A DNA stretch of 6,089 bases from a gamma proteobacterium symbiont of Bathyaustriella thionipta (GCA_025656895.1 JAHXHF010000309.1:1-6089), one strand, 5' to 3'. Shown: positions 1 to 5,851, numbered from the stretch's first letter. Numbers and translations: made by a program. The notes: generated from the letters alone by a model not told the origin.

Positions 1-28
1 TCTGAAGCATTGGCGTTGGTATTTATAG

Positions 29-84
29 GGCAATTGCCAGCATTTACTCAGTGAGCTGGAATTTTTGATAAAGTACGCTGAGTA
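29..84. repeat. palindrome and 7-bp inverted repeat beyond the transposase 3' end
   Basis: Two symmetrical elements lie just past the stop codon of the minus-strand transposase gene. Positions 29-38 form a perfect 10-bp palindrome (GGCAATTGCC). Positions 45-51 (TACTCAG) and 78-84 (CTGAGTA) are exact inverted copies 26 nt apart, the inner arm ending one base before the stop codon. No T-tract follows on either strand, so a rho-independent terminator is not well supported. The elements do not resemble the CCCACG-type REP palindromes on the other side of the gene. They may be the edge of the mobile unit or chance. Confidence 0.35.
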
Positions 85-85
85 G

Positions 86-616
86 TTACTCTTTAAATAT
101 ATCCAGCAATCCCGGCTCTCCCAGATAATCCCGCGCACTGGAATAACGCCAGTGTTCCGGTTTGTCTACATAACCCCTGTCTACAGGATTACGATGAATA
201 TAATCCACCTTCTGCCGTAATACAGCCTCATTCTCAACACATTCAGGATGCAAGCCTTCCTGCCAGAATTGGTAAGCACGATCATCCTTGTGAGCCTTTT
301 TATAGAAAGCCAGCTGATCCAGCACTCGCTTGACCTTATGTTCGTTCAACCAGGCAATCAGTTGCCGTGCGGTATAGGATTTGAAGCGTGCCATGCTGTG
401 TGCAATGTCATCACTTTGCGCCAGCAGATGCAGGTGATTTTCCAGAATAACGAAGCCGTACAGACGTAATCCATCATGGGTCTGCAAATAACGCAGGCTA
501 TCCAGTAGAATCTTCACCGTTTGCGGTCGGGTAAATACCGGTATCCAGTGCAGCACCGTGCAGGTCATGAAGTGTGCTTGCTGCGGGTTTCCGAATTTGT
601 AGCGGCTGCGTCCCAT
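86..616 (-). CDS. REP-associated tyrosine transposase (RAYT), Y1_Tnp / transposase-17 family
   Basis: This 176-residue protein belongs to the single-domain Y1 transposases related to IS200/IS605 TnpA. These are single-strand DNA nucleases that act on REP hairpins; RAYTs are usually single-copy, vertically kept and regarded as domesticated. Seen here: an HxH metal-binding motif in ENHLHLL (H61, H63), a candidate catalytic tyrosine in FKSYTAR (Y81), and the family C-terminal block DYIHRNPVDRGYV (about 137-149) followed by HWRYSSARDYLGE. The N-terminus GRSRYKFGNP...HFMTCTV is also typical. The length is full for the family and no frameshift is visible, so it looks intact. The ATG at 616 is preceded by an AGGA at 626-629, about nine bases upstream. 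REP-like palindromes begin about 47 bp upstream of the start, the arrangement expected of a RAYT. Family assignment is firm; activity is inferred. Confidence 0.9.
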   Translation of the reverse strand: MGRSRYKFGNPQQAHFMTCTVLHWIPVFTRPQTVKILLDSLRYLQTHDGLRLYGFVILENHLHLLAQSDDIAHSMARFKSYTARQLIAWLNEHKVKRVLDQLAFYKKAHKDDRAYQFWQEGLHPECVENEAVLRQKVDYIHRNPVDRGYVDKPEHWRYSSARDYLGEPGLLDIFKE

Positions 617-662
617 AAGTCAGATTCCTTTCTCTTTTTACACGATAAGATTCCGTTCTTCC

Positions 663-814
663 CTCGTTCCCACGTTCTACGTGGGAATGCATACCAAGCC
701 TACCGTCAGCACAATGCAAGCAATGAAATACACAAGCCCTAACTCAGGTGGTTTTCCAGAACACTAACAAGACTCATAATCCATATGCATTCCCACGTAA
801 AACGTGGGAACGAG
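663..814. repeat. REPIN: inverted pair of REP-like palindromes
   Basis: Two near-identical palindromic units face each other. Unit 1 has arms 667-675 (TTCCCACGT) and 679-687 (ACGTGGGAA) with loop TCT. Unit 2 has arms 790-798 and 802-810 of the same sequence with loop AAA. The flanks are asymmetric and conserved: CTCG precedes and TGCATA follows unit 1 (663-693), and the reverse complement of this order (TATGCA before, CGAG after) flanks unit 2 (784-814). This makes them opposite-facing copies separated by 90 bp, the definition of a REPIN. The unit lies between the RAYT start and the marC-like gene. Palindromes of the GTTCCCACG...CGTGGGAAC type are widespread intergenic repeats in gammaproteobacteria. 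Such elements are thought to be spread by the cognate RAYT; that link here is inferred from adjacency. Confidence 0.85.
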
Positions 815-900
815 AAAAATTTTTTCTGGATAATACCCAAATCCCTGGTTTCAGAGTAAGGTGGCTTTTCTTTTTCGGTTAACAATTTTCAAGGTTAGTC

Positions 901-1509
901 ATGATTGACCTGATTTCAACGTTTATTTTCTTTTTTGCCGTTATTGACCCGATTGGGACCGTGCCGGTATTTATTGCCGTCACCCGACAATATGACGAAA
1001 AAGAAAAGAGACGTATTGCTTTAAAAGCAACCTTTGTTTCGGCCATGATTTTATTGTTTTTTATTGTGGCCGGTGAACCTGTTCTCACGGCTATCGATAT
1101 TCCACTTTCGGCATTTCAGATTGCCGGTGGCATTGTGCTGTTTCTGTTTGCTCTTACCATGATCTTTGGCGACAGCAAACCCGATCAGGAAGTCAAACTG
1201 GTCAAGAGTGTCGCTGAGACGGCTATTTTCCCATTGGCCGTTCCTTCCATTGCCAGTCCGGGCGCGATGCTGGCTGCTGTCTTACTGACTGAAAACAACC
1301 AGTTTAATCTTTGGGAACAGACGCAAACGGCCGCCATGATGCTTTCCGTATTACTCGTCGTTCTTCTTCTGATGTTGGCGGCCAGCTGGATCTATCGCTT
1401 CATCGGGAACAGTGGAGCCAGTATCATCAGTCGGGTTATGGGCTTAATACTGGCATCTGTGGCTACTGCAAGTGTACTGGCTGGCATAAAACAGTACTTT
1501 GGGCTATAA
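901..1509 (+). CDS. MarC family integral membrane protein
   Basis: The 202-residue product is a polytopic inner-membrane protein of the MarC family (UPF0056, which includes E. coli MarC and YhgN). Signatures seen are DPIGTVP at 16-22 at the end of the first membrane segment and FPLAVPSIASPGAM at 110-123 at the start of a later one. About six hydrophobic segments can be read: roughly 4-26, 42-60, 68-90, 110-130, 143-165 and 177-198. The charged stretch YDEKEKRRIALKA (31-43) forms a hydrophilic loop. Length matches the family. The ATG is preceded by AAGG at 891-894 with six bases of spacing. Despite its name, the family has no established role in multiple antibiotic resistance, and its substrate is unknown. 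The gene appears monocistronic: REP repeats lie upstream and a 200-bp gap follows. I saw no strong promoter upstream; a GATAAT at 829-834 lacks a good -35 partner. Confidence 0.9.
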   Translation: MIDLISTFIFFFAVIDPIGTVPVFIAVTRQYDEKEKRRIALKATFVSAMILLFFIVAGEPVLTAIDIPLSAFQIAGGIVLFLFALTMIFGDSKPDQEVKLVKSVAETAIFPLAVPSIASPGAMLAAVLLTENNQFNLWEQTQTAAMMLSVLLVVLLLMLAASWIYRFIGNSGASIISRVMGLILASVATASVLAGIKQYFGL

Positions 1510-1540
1510 ATCTTGCAGCTGTTCCTTTTCCTCGTTTGTA

Positions 1541-1589
1541 CCCGTAGGAACGGGAGAAAATATATTCTTGCTGGCTCATGGAATGAGCC
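1541..1589 (+). other. two small hairpins downstream of the marC-like gene
   Basis: In the 200-bp gap after the marC-like stop codon there is CCCGT-AGGA-ACGGG (1541-1554), followed by a perfect 7-bp stem with a 3-base loop, GGCTCAT-GGA-ATGAGCC (1573-1589). Neither is followed by a run of T on the plus strand, so a standard rho-independent terminator is not shown, though they could stabilise the 3' end of the transcript. The CTCGTT just before the first hairpin (1531-1536) recalls the CTCGTTCCCACG edge of the REP units, but the stem differs, so a REP remnant is only a weak possibility. The rest of the gap holds a TATATT at 1636-1641 without a convincing -35. Confidence 0.35.
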
Positions 1590-1698
1590 TGAGGTCATTG
1601 TAAAATAGACTCGAACAAGCAGATTTATGCACATTTATATTTTGGGAATGGCTGCATTAATTTCTGTGCCGAAAGCGGGAGGCTTTTCAGACACCAAT

Positions 1699-1703
1699 AG
1701 GAG
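1699..1703 (+). promoter_or_regulatory. ribosome binding site deciding a TTG start
   Basis: AGGAG lies six bases before TTG at 1710, ideal spacing. The in-frame ATG at 1725 would be 21 bases from this site, and its nearest alternative AGGA (1718-1721) leaves only three bases. This favours TTG initiation for the Gly/Tyr repeat protein. Confidence 0.55.
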
Positions 1704-1709
1704 AATCAA

Positions 1710-2090
1710 TTGCTTTCAGGACAAATGAAAAATTCAACCTTACTGATTAGTCTTATGCTACTTTCAATAAGTAGCGCAATGGCAGGAACGGATTGCTCAC
1801 CTCGCGCAGGCGGTGGCTTTGATTGTTACGATTATGATACAGGTGCTTATTCCGATGTAACTCCGGGATTGGGCGGTGGTTATGATACGTTTAACTATCA
1901 GACAGGAGCCTATGGCAGGGTCACTCCTCGTTCCGGTGGTGGATACAACACTTACAATTATGGTGCAGGGACATATGGTGATATAACACCGAAAGCTGGA
2001 GGCGGTTACAACCGCTATGACTATGGTACTGGGTCCTATGGAACCATAACTCCAAAAAGTAATGGTGGTTATACCATCGATAATTATTAA
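1710..2090 (+). CDS. small exported Gly/Tyr-rich protein with 21-residue tandem repeats, unknown function
   Basis: I do not recognise this 126-residue protein. It begins with a Sec-type signal peptide: Lys7, a hydrophobic core at about 10-20, and a likely cleavage after A-M-A (23-25). The mature part is four 21-residue repeats (32-52, 53-73, 74-94, 95-115) and a truncated fifth (116-126). The consensus is roughly x-x-GGG-Y-(D/N)-x-(Y/F)-(D/N)-Y-x-(T/A)-G-x-Y-x-x-(V/I)-TP, pointing to regularly repeated short beta strands or hairpins rather than disorder. C29 and C39 are the only cysteines in the mature part, possibly one disulfide. The start is probably TTG at 1710, because AGGAG (1699-1703) lies six bases before it. 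The ATG at 1725 has only an AGGA three bases away, too close, but would still leave an intact signal peptide. Location is inferred as periplasm, outer surface or medium. No neighbour suggests a role. Confidence 0.72.
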   Translation: MLSGQMKNSTLLISLMLLSISSAMAGTDCSPRAGGGFDCYDYDTGAYSDVTPGLGGGYDTFNYQTGAYGRVTPRSGGGYNTYNYGAGTYGDITPKAGGGYNRYDYGTGSYGTITPKSNGGYTIDNY

Positions 2091-2210
2091 GCCGCCGGGC
2101 TTCAACTTTGCGCGGCAACATTGCCTCGTTTTCATGCTTCCAGGCTGTGCGAGTATTCGCCTTCCTTCTCTCCCTTTGGAAAAAAGGGGTATGGAATGAG
2201 AGAAGATAAT

Positions 2211-2240
2211 AAAAAATCCGATAAATCAGTGATTTAACGG
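2211..2240 (-). terminator. rho-independent terminator of the tRNA-Met gene
   Basis: Read on the minus strand, a hairpin with arms CCG/CGG outside and TAAATCA/TGATTTA inside (2218-2240, one T:T mismatch between the two parts) is followed by ATTTTTTATT (tract at 2211-2217). It lies about 18 bases past the tRNA-Met CCA end, the right place for its terminator. The tight inner loop probably opens to four or more bases. Confidence 0.65.
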
Positions 2241-2258
2241 CTTTAAAGAATGATGAAT

Positions 2259-2335
2259 TGGTGGCTACGGGTGGAATTGAACCACCGACCTACGGGTTAT
2301 GAGTCCGTCGCTCTAACCGACTGAGCTACGTAGCC
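2259..2335 (-). tRNA. tRNA-Met (CAT), elongator
   Basis: A 77-nt cloverleaf reads on the minus strand. The acceptor strand GGCTACG at the 5' end pairs with CGTAGCC near the 3' end, followed by discriminator A and an encoded CCA. The D-arm has AGCTCAGTCGGTTAGAGC, the anticodon loop is CTCATAA with anticodon CAT (plus-strand 2299-2301), and the T-loop is TTCAATT. The GGCTACG acceptor stem matches enterobacterial elongator tRNA-Met. It differs from initiator tRNA, which has a C1:A72 mismatch, and from tRNA-Ile2 (also CAT before lysidine modification), which typically starts GGCCCC. The gene follows ychF on the same strand, with its own promoter in the 73-bp gap and its own terminator. Confidence 0.96.
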
Positions 2336-2359
2336 AGATACTGCTGGAAAGGATGTGCA

Positions 2360-2387
2360 ATTATCCGAGTATCCACTGAAAAGTCAA
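2360..2387 (-). promoter_or_regulatory. sigma-70 type promoter for tRNA-Met
   Basis: On the minus strand, TTGACT (2382-2387, five of six matches to TTGACA) and GATAAT (2360-2365, five of six to TATAAT) are separated by 16 bp. Transcription would start near 2353, leaving a leader of roughly 18 nt before the tRNA 5' end at 2335, to be removed by RNase P. It lies entirely within the gap after the ychF stop codon. Confidence 0.7.
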
Positions 2388-2408
2388 TAGAATTACGTAT
2401 TGACAGAT

Positions 2409-3500
2409 TTAAACGTTGAAGCGAAAGTGGATGATGTCGCCGTCTTTTACGATGTATTCCTTGCCTTCCGAGCGTAGTTTTCCGGCTTCTTTGGCGCCGT
2501 GTTCGCCTTTAGCGGCAACGAAATCATCATAACTGACCACTTCGGCACGGATAAAGCCGCGTTCAAAATCGGTATGAATCACGCCGGCGGCCTGCGGTGC
2601 GGTGGCGCCTACCGGGATGGTCCAGGCGCGTACTTCTTTTTCGCCGGCGGTAAAATAGGTTTGCAGGCCGAGCAGGGCGTAACCGGCGCGTACCACGCGA
2701 TCCAGACCGGGTTCATCCAGTCCGAGATCATTCAGGAAGTCTTGTTTGTCGGCATCATCCAGTTCGGCAATTTCAGATTCTATAGCGGCGCAAACAGCTA
2801 CCACCTGTGCGCCTTCCTTGTCGGCATGGCTTTCTACAGCGGCCAGTGCCGGGTTGTCGGAGAAGCCGTCTTCGGCTACGTTGGCAATATAGAGTACCGG
2901 TTTGATGGTGAGTAAATGCAGTTCGTACAGCCGTTGCTGTTCATCTTCATCCAGTTCCAGAGTGCGAATGGCCAGGCCTTCATTCAGATGGGCGGCTACT
3001 TTTTCCAGCAATGTTTTGTGCGCAATGATGCTCTTGTCGCCGGTTTTGGCTTGTCTGGCGACCTTGGCCAGGGCTTTTTCGATGGATTCGAGATCGGCCA
3101 GTGCCAGTTCGGTGTTGATGACTTCAATATCGGATATGGGGTCAATTTTTCCGGCTACATGTACAATGTCGTCATTCTCGAAACAACGTACAACGTGGCA
3201 GATGGCATCGGTTTCACGAATATTGGCAAGAAATTTATTACCCAGGCCTTCGCCTTTGGATGCACCGGCCACCAGTCCGGCAATATCGACAAACTGCATG
3301 GTGGTGGGGATGACCTTTTGCGGTTTTGAAATGCTAACAATGACATCCTGACGGGGATCGGCCACCGGAACAATGCCTACATTCGGGTCTATGGTGCAGA
3401 ACGGGAAGTTTTCAGCCGGAATGGTGGCCTGTGTCAGTGCATTGAAAAGTGTGGACTTGCCTACGTTGGGCAGACCCACGATGCCGCATTTGAATCCCAT
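2409..3500 (-). CDS. ychF: ribosome-binding ATPase YchF (Obg-family P-loop protein, OLA1 type)
   Basis: The 363-residue product is as long as E. coli YchF. It is a cytoplasmic P-loop NTPase of the TRAFAC/Obg group that prefers ATP, binds the ribosome, and lowers oxidative stress resistance in E. coli. Seen here: G1 GLPNVGKST (9-17), the [10 protein letters not shown] switch segment (31-40) with the redox-relevant Cys35, G3 DIAG (72-75) followed by the glycine-rich [13 protein letters not shown], and NVAE (207-210) in place of the guanine-specific NKxD, which accounts for ATP preference. A helical coiled-coil insert spans about 125-200, and a C-terminal TGS domain about 276-361 ends with [13 protein letters not shown]. 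The ATG at 3500 has an AGGA (plus-strand 3507-3510) six bases upstream. ychF often follows pth; here it follows manC by 53 bp instead. It could be co-transcribed with manC, although a weak hairpin with a T-tract lies between them. Confidence 0.98.
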   Translation of the reverse strand: MGFKCGIVGLPNVGKSTLFNALTQATIPAENFPFCTIDPNVGIVPVADPRQDVIVSISKPQKVIPTTMQFVDIAGLVAGASKGEGLGNKFLANIRETDAICHVVRCFENDDIVHVAGKIDPISDIEVINTELALADLESIEKALAKVARQAKTGDKSIIAHKTLLEKVAAHLNEGLAIRTLELDEDEQQRLYELHLLTIKPVLYIANVAEDGFSDNPALAAVESHADKEGAQVVAVCAAIESEIAELDDADKQDFLNDLGLDEPGLDRVVRAGYALLGLQTYFTAGEKEVRAWTIPVGATAPQAAGVIHTDFERGFIRAEVVSYDDFVAAKGEHGAKEAGKLRSEGKEYIVKDGDIIHFRFNV

Positions 3501-3517
3501 GATAATTCCTGCTGCTG

Positions 3518-3546
3518 AAAAACCCGCAAGAATAGCGTAAACGGGG
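3518..3546 (-). terminator. weak hairpin with T-tract between manC and ychF
   Basis: On the minus strand CCCG (3542-3545) can pair with CGGG (3523-3526), plus one wobble pair inside, and is followed directly by TTTTT (3518-3522). The stem is short and the loop about 14 nt, so this is at best a leaky terminator or attenuator. It sits 8 bp after the manC stop and about 17 bp before the ychF start. Confidence 0.35.
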
Positions 3547-3553
3547 GCTTTTG

Positions 3554-5023
3554 TCAGTCACAGCCGCTACGATTGTAAATATCTTCGAAGCGCACAATGT
3601 CATCTTCGCCCAGATAAGCGCCGGATTGTACCTCGATAATTTCCAGCGTGAGCGAGCCGGGATTTTCCAGCCGGTGCCTGCTGCCCAGCGGGATGTAGGT
3701 GGATTCATTCTCGCTGAGCAGAAAAACCTTTTCATTACAGGTAACCCGGGCAGTTCCGCTGACCACAATCCAGTGTTCGGCACGATGGTGATGCATTTGC
3801 AGAGACAGCGATGCTCCCGGTTTTACCCGCAGTCTTTTGACCTGGTAACGTGAACCTTCGTCTATGGGTTCAAAATTCCCCCAGGGGCGGTATACGCGCT
3901 GGTGGGAAACATGTTCGTGGCGTTGCTCGCTCTGCAGGTGCCGGGTAATCTTTTTTACATCCTGGGCGCGTGAGCGATCGGCCACCAGCACTGCATCCGC
4001 TGTTTCCACCACAATTAAGTTATCCACACCTAGCGTAGCCAGCATACGCTGTTGCGCCATCAGTAGGCTGTTGCTGGTATCAATGGCGATGATGTCGCCA
4101 CTTTCCACATTGCCGTCTTCATTGTGCGGGCGTGCTTCCCAGAATGATGACCAGGCACCAATATCAGACCAGCCGGCATCCAGTGGCAGTACCAGGGCAG
4201 CCAGCCCCCGTGAATCTTGCGACAGCGGTTCCATCACTGCGTTATCGATGGATTCCGAGGAGCAATCAGCAAAATGTTGTTGGTCAGCCCGGCAAAAATC
4301 ACCATCACTGATGCCGGCCTGAAAGGCTTCTTTTACGGCTTTGGCGATGGCCGGGCGATAGCGTTCAATCAGTGTCAGCCAGACCGATGCGCGCAGCATG
4401 AACAAACCGCTGTTCCACAGGTAGTCACCGCTGTCCAGATAATGCTGCGCGGTGGCCTGATCGGGCTTTTCCACAAAGCACTTCAGCTTATGAATACCTG
4501 GCTTGCTTTGTTCTCCCAGCTGAATGTAGCCAAAGCCGGTTTGCGGGCTGTCGGGCACTATGCCGAAAGTGATGACCTGTCCTTTCTCCGCGCTAGTCAG
4601 AGCCTTGCCAATGGTGTCTATAAACTGTGTCTGGTCGGCGATAAGATGGTCAGCCGGCATGACCAGTAAAATGGGGTCCTGCCCGTCTTTGAGTGCGCGT
4701 AAAGCAGCTAGAGTGAGCGCCGGTGCGGTGTTGCGGGCTTGGGGTTCCAATTGTATGGCAGCGGCAGACATATCAATTTGCCGCAGTTGTTCCGCCACCA
4801 TATAACGATGGTCTTCATTGCACACGACCAAAGGGTCAAGCAAGTGGCAGGAATTATCTTCGGGAAGAGTAAGCAGGCGTTGAGCGGTTTGCTGCAATAA
4901 GGTGGTTTCAAAGCCCAGATGATGAAATTGCTTGGGGTAAGCCTGGCGCGACAAAGGCCAAAGGCGGGTGCCTGATCCACCGGAAAGAATGACGGGTTGT
5001 AAGCTGATATCGGATTGAGACAT
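3554..5023 (-). CDS. manC: mannose-1-phosphate guanylyltransferase / mannose-6-phosphate isomerase (bifunctional, ManC/CpsB/AlgA family)
   Basis: This 489-residue enzyme would make GDP-mannose from mannose-1-phosphate and GTP, and interconvert fructose-6-phosphate and mannose-6-phosphate, supplying cytoplasmic precursors for polysaccharides or lipopolysaccharide. The N-terminal nucleotidyltransferase shows [12 protein letters not shown] (15-26) with Pro-Lys (30-31), [10 protein letters not shown] (93-102), PADH (123-126), the FVEKP block (183-187), NSGLF (204-208) and DAGWSDIG (282-289). The C-terminal type II isomerase is a cupin starting near YRPWG (378-382). It has [10 protein letters not shown] (409-418), whose Gln, His and Glu are probable metal ligands, then H450 and [15 protein letters not shown] (464-478). 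Length is normal for the fused family. The ATG at 5023 has GGAA about eight bases upstream. Other GDP-mannose or capsule genes are not in the window; ychF follows on the same strand. Whether both activities are retained is not shown by sequence alone. Confidence 0.96.
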   Translation of the reverse strand: MSQSDISLQPVILSGGSGTRLWPLSRQAYPKQFHHLGFETTLLQQTAQRLLTLPEDNSCHLLDPLVVCNEDHRYMVAEQLRQIDMSAAAIQLEPQARNTAPALTLAALRALKDGQDPILLVMPADHLIADQTQFIDTIGKALTSAEKGQVITFGIVPDSPQTGFGYIQLGEQSKPGIHKLKCFVEKPDQATAQHYLDSGDYLWNSGLFMLRASVWLTLIERYRPAIAKAVKEAFQAGISDGDFCRADQQHFADCSSESIDNAVMEPLSQDSRGLAALVLPLDAGWSDIGAWSSFWEARPHNEDGNVESGDIIAIDTSNSLLMAQQRMLATLGVDNLIVVETADAVLVADRSRAQDVKKITRHLQSEQRHEHVSHQRVYRPWGNFEPIDEGSRYQVKRLRVKPGASLSLQMHHHRAEHWIVVSGTARVTCNEKVFLLSENESTYIPLGSRHRLENPGSLTLEIIEVQSGAYLGEDDIVRFEDIYNRSGCD

Positions 5024-5061
5024 GGCCGGGTTTCCGGGAAAAGTGCTAGTGATGGAACTGC

Positions 5062-5067
5062 ATCATA
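5062..5067 (-). promoter_or_regulatory. possible -10 element upstream of manC
   Basis: TATGAT on the minus strand (five of six matches to TATAAT) lies about 39 bases before the manC start. No good -35 lies 16-18 bp further upstream, and a small hairpin (GGTCT 5080-5084 with AGACC 5090-5094) covers that area instead. The call is weak. Confidence 0.22.
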
Positions 5068-5148
5068 CCGTTTAGACTCGGTCTCAGCCAGACCCGATCA
5101 GCTGCCTGCCTGAACGGAAAGCAACTATTTTCGTGTTGAAATCAGCAG

Positions 5149-5177
5149 TTGGTATCGCCGGGTGCTTGATAGATAAT
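5149..5177 (+). promoter_or_regulatory. candidate sigma-70 promoter of the repeat lipoprotein gene
   Basis: TTGGTA (5149-5154, four of six to TTGACA) and GATAAT (5172-5177, five of six to TATAAT) are 17 bp apart. A start near 5184 would give a leader of about 42 nt carrying the AGGGAG ribosome site at 5212-5217. Confidence 0.42.
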
Positions 5178-5225
5178 AGGCGCAAGAGTACTGCTATTAC
5201 ATTGTGAAGCCAGGGAGATTATAAA

Positions 5226-5792
5226 ATGAGCGAACTGATGAAATTGAATAAAGGTCTTGTTGTATTAATTTGCAGTGTATTGTTGCTGGCAGCCTGTGAC
5301 AGCGAATCACAAGCCACCTCGGAAAACTCAAGCACCACTACAGAAGCGAAAAAGCCCGGCTGGACAGAATCGGCCCATAATCTGGCGGATGCGACGGCGG
5401 TTAAAGCCGATGAAACCTGGGAAGCGACAAAGAAAGGCAGCGCCAAAGCCTGGGACGCCACCAAAGAAGGAAGCGCAGAGGCCTGGGATGCCACTAAGGA
5501 AGGCAGTGCCAAAGCCTGGGATGCCACCAAAGAAGGAAGCGCAGAGGCCTGGGATGCCACTAAGGAAGGCAGTGCCAAAGCCTGGGATGCCACCAAAGAA
5601 GGCAGCGCAGAGGCCTGGGATGCAACCAAAGAAGGCAGCGCCAAAGCCTGGGACGCCACCAAAGAAGGTAGCGCAGAAGCCTGGGATGCCACCAGGAACA
5701 AATCAAATGAGATTTATAATGACGTGAAGGTTGATAACACGCTCGGTCCGGAAGAAGCGGAACTTCAAACAACGCATCCGAAGGCTGATTAA
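5226..5792 (+). CDS. lipoprotein with eight 11-residue (hendecad) Trp-containing repeats, unknown function
   Basis: This 188-residue protein is not one I can name. A signal peptide ends in the lipobox LAAC, with lipidated Cys24 expected as the mature N-terminus. Asp at +2 (D25) is the inner-membrane retention signal in enterobacteria, if the rule holds here. A Ser/Thr/Glu-rich linker follows (25-45). Then come a degenerate unit around 60-70 and eight 11-residue units (71-158) with consensus GSA(K/E)AWDATKE, K and E alternating so that the true period is 22 residues. Tryptophans fall at 65, 76, 87, 98, 109, 120, 131, 142 and 153. Eleven-residue periodicity with Ala and charged residues predicts a long amphipathic right-handed helix, reminiscent of group 3 LEA and apolipoprotein-like repeats. 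The Trp stripe could meet a membrane or another helix. The charged tail (159-188) is unrepeated. ATG 5226 has AGGGAG eight bases upstream, better than the internal ATG at 5238. Confidence 0.85.
   Translation: MSELMKLNKGLVVLICSVLLLAACDSESQATSENSSTTTEAKKPGWTESAHNLADATAVKADETWEATKKGSAKAWDATKEGSAEAWDATKEGSAKAWDATKEGSAEAWDATKEGSAKAWDATKEGSAEAWDATKEGSAKAWDATKEGSAEAWDATRNKSNEIYNDVKVDNTLGPEEAELQTTHPKAD
5436..5699 (+). repeat. eight 33-bp tandem repeats inside the lipoprotein gene
   Basis: The array is exactly 8 x 33 bp, in phase with the reading frame. Units alternate between two types (GCCAAAGCC and GCAGAGGCC cores), giving a 66-bp higher-order period. Units 2 and 4 are identical, as are 3 and 5, so 5469-5534 is repeated base for base at 5535-5600. 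Units 1 and 7 are also identical. The last unit diverges (ACCAGGAAC). Such identity at synonymous sites implies recent duplication or gene conversion, not only protein-level selection. Confidence 0.95.
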
Positions 5793-5799
5793 CGAATCC

Positions 5800-5851
5800 C
5801 CGGCATCTTGTTTTGATGAGGGGTGTTTTGGATACAAACAAGATTTGCCGG
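5800..5851. repeat. long imperfect inverted repeat between convergent genes
   Basis: CCGGCATCTTGTTT (5800-5813) is complementary to AAACAAGA (5836-5843) plus TGCCGG (5846-5851), giving 14 pairs with one 2-base bulge and a 22-nt loop. It lies between the lipoprotein stop and the 3' end of the opposing tRNA-Thr, where a shared transcription barrier is expected. On the plus strand a nested alternative, CCCC...GATGAGGGG (5798-5823) followed by TGTTTT, and a small AGACTAAGTCT hairpin followed by TTT (5854-5867), could act as terminators. No single arrangement is a textbook terminator. Confidence 0.5.

Noticed and set aside
2091..2116. GCCGC/GCGGC inverted repeat just after the Gly/Tyr repeat protein as a terminator
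   Set aside because: The stem is only 5 bp, the loop is 16 nt and no T-run follows; too weak to annotate.
2259..2335. CAT-anticodon tRNA considered as initiator Met or Ile2
   Set aside because: A fully paired GGCTACG acceptor stem fits elongator Met; the initiator needs an unpaired first position, and Ile2 has a different acceptor stem.
2902..3351. Open frames on the plus strand opposite ychF and manC
   Set aside because: The minus-strand proteins carry complete family motifs over their full lengths; the antisense frames have no recognisable domains or start signals.
5436..5699. Direct repeats considered as a CRISPR array
   Set aside because: The repeats are contiguous, in frame and without unique spacers; they encode protein repeats and no cas genes are present.
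5219..5701. Long minus-strand open frame with Ser/Ala/Leu repeats opposite the lipoprotein gene
   Set aside because: It is open only because the 33-bp repeat has no stop in that frame. The plus frame has a ribosome site, signal peptide and lipobox, so the antisense frame is a shadow.
5275..5727. Second plus-strand open frame rich in Lys/Pro through the same repeats
   Set aside because: Again a consequence of the stop-free 33-bp unit. It starts inside the signal peptide region of the real gene and has no ribosome site of its own.
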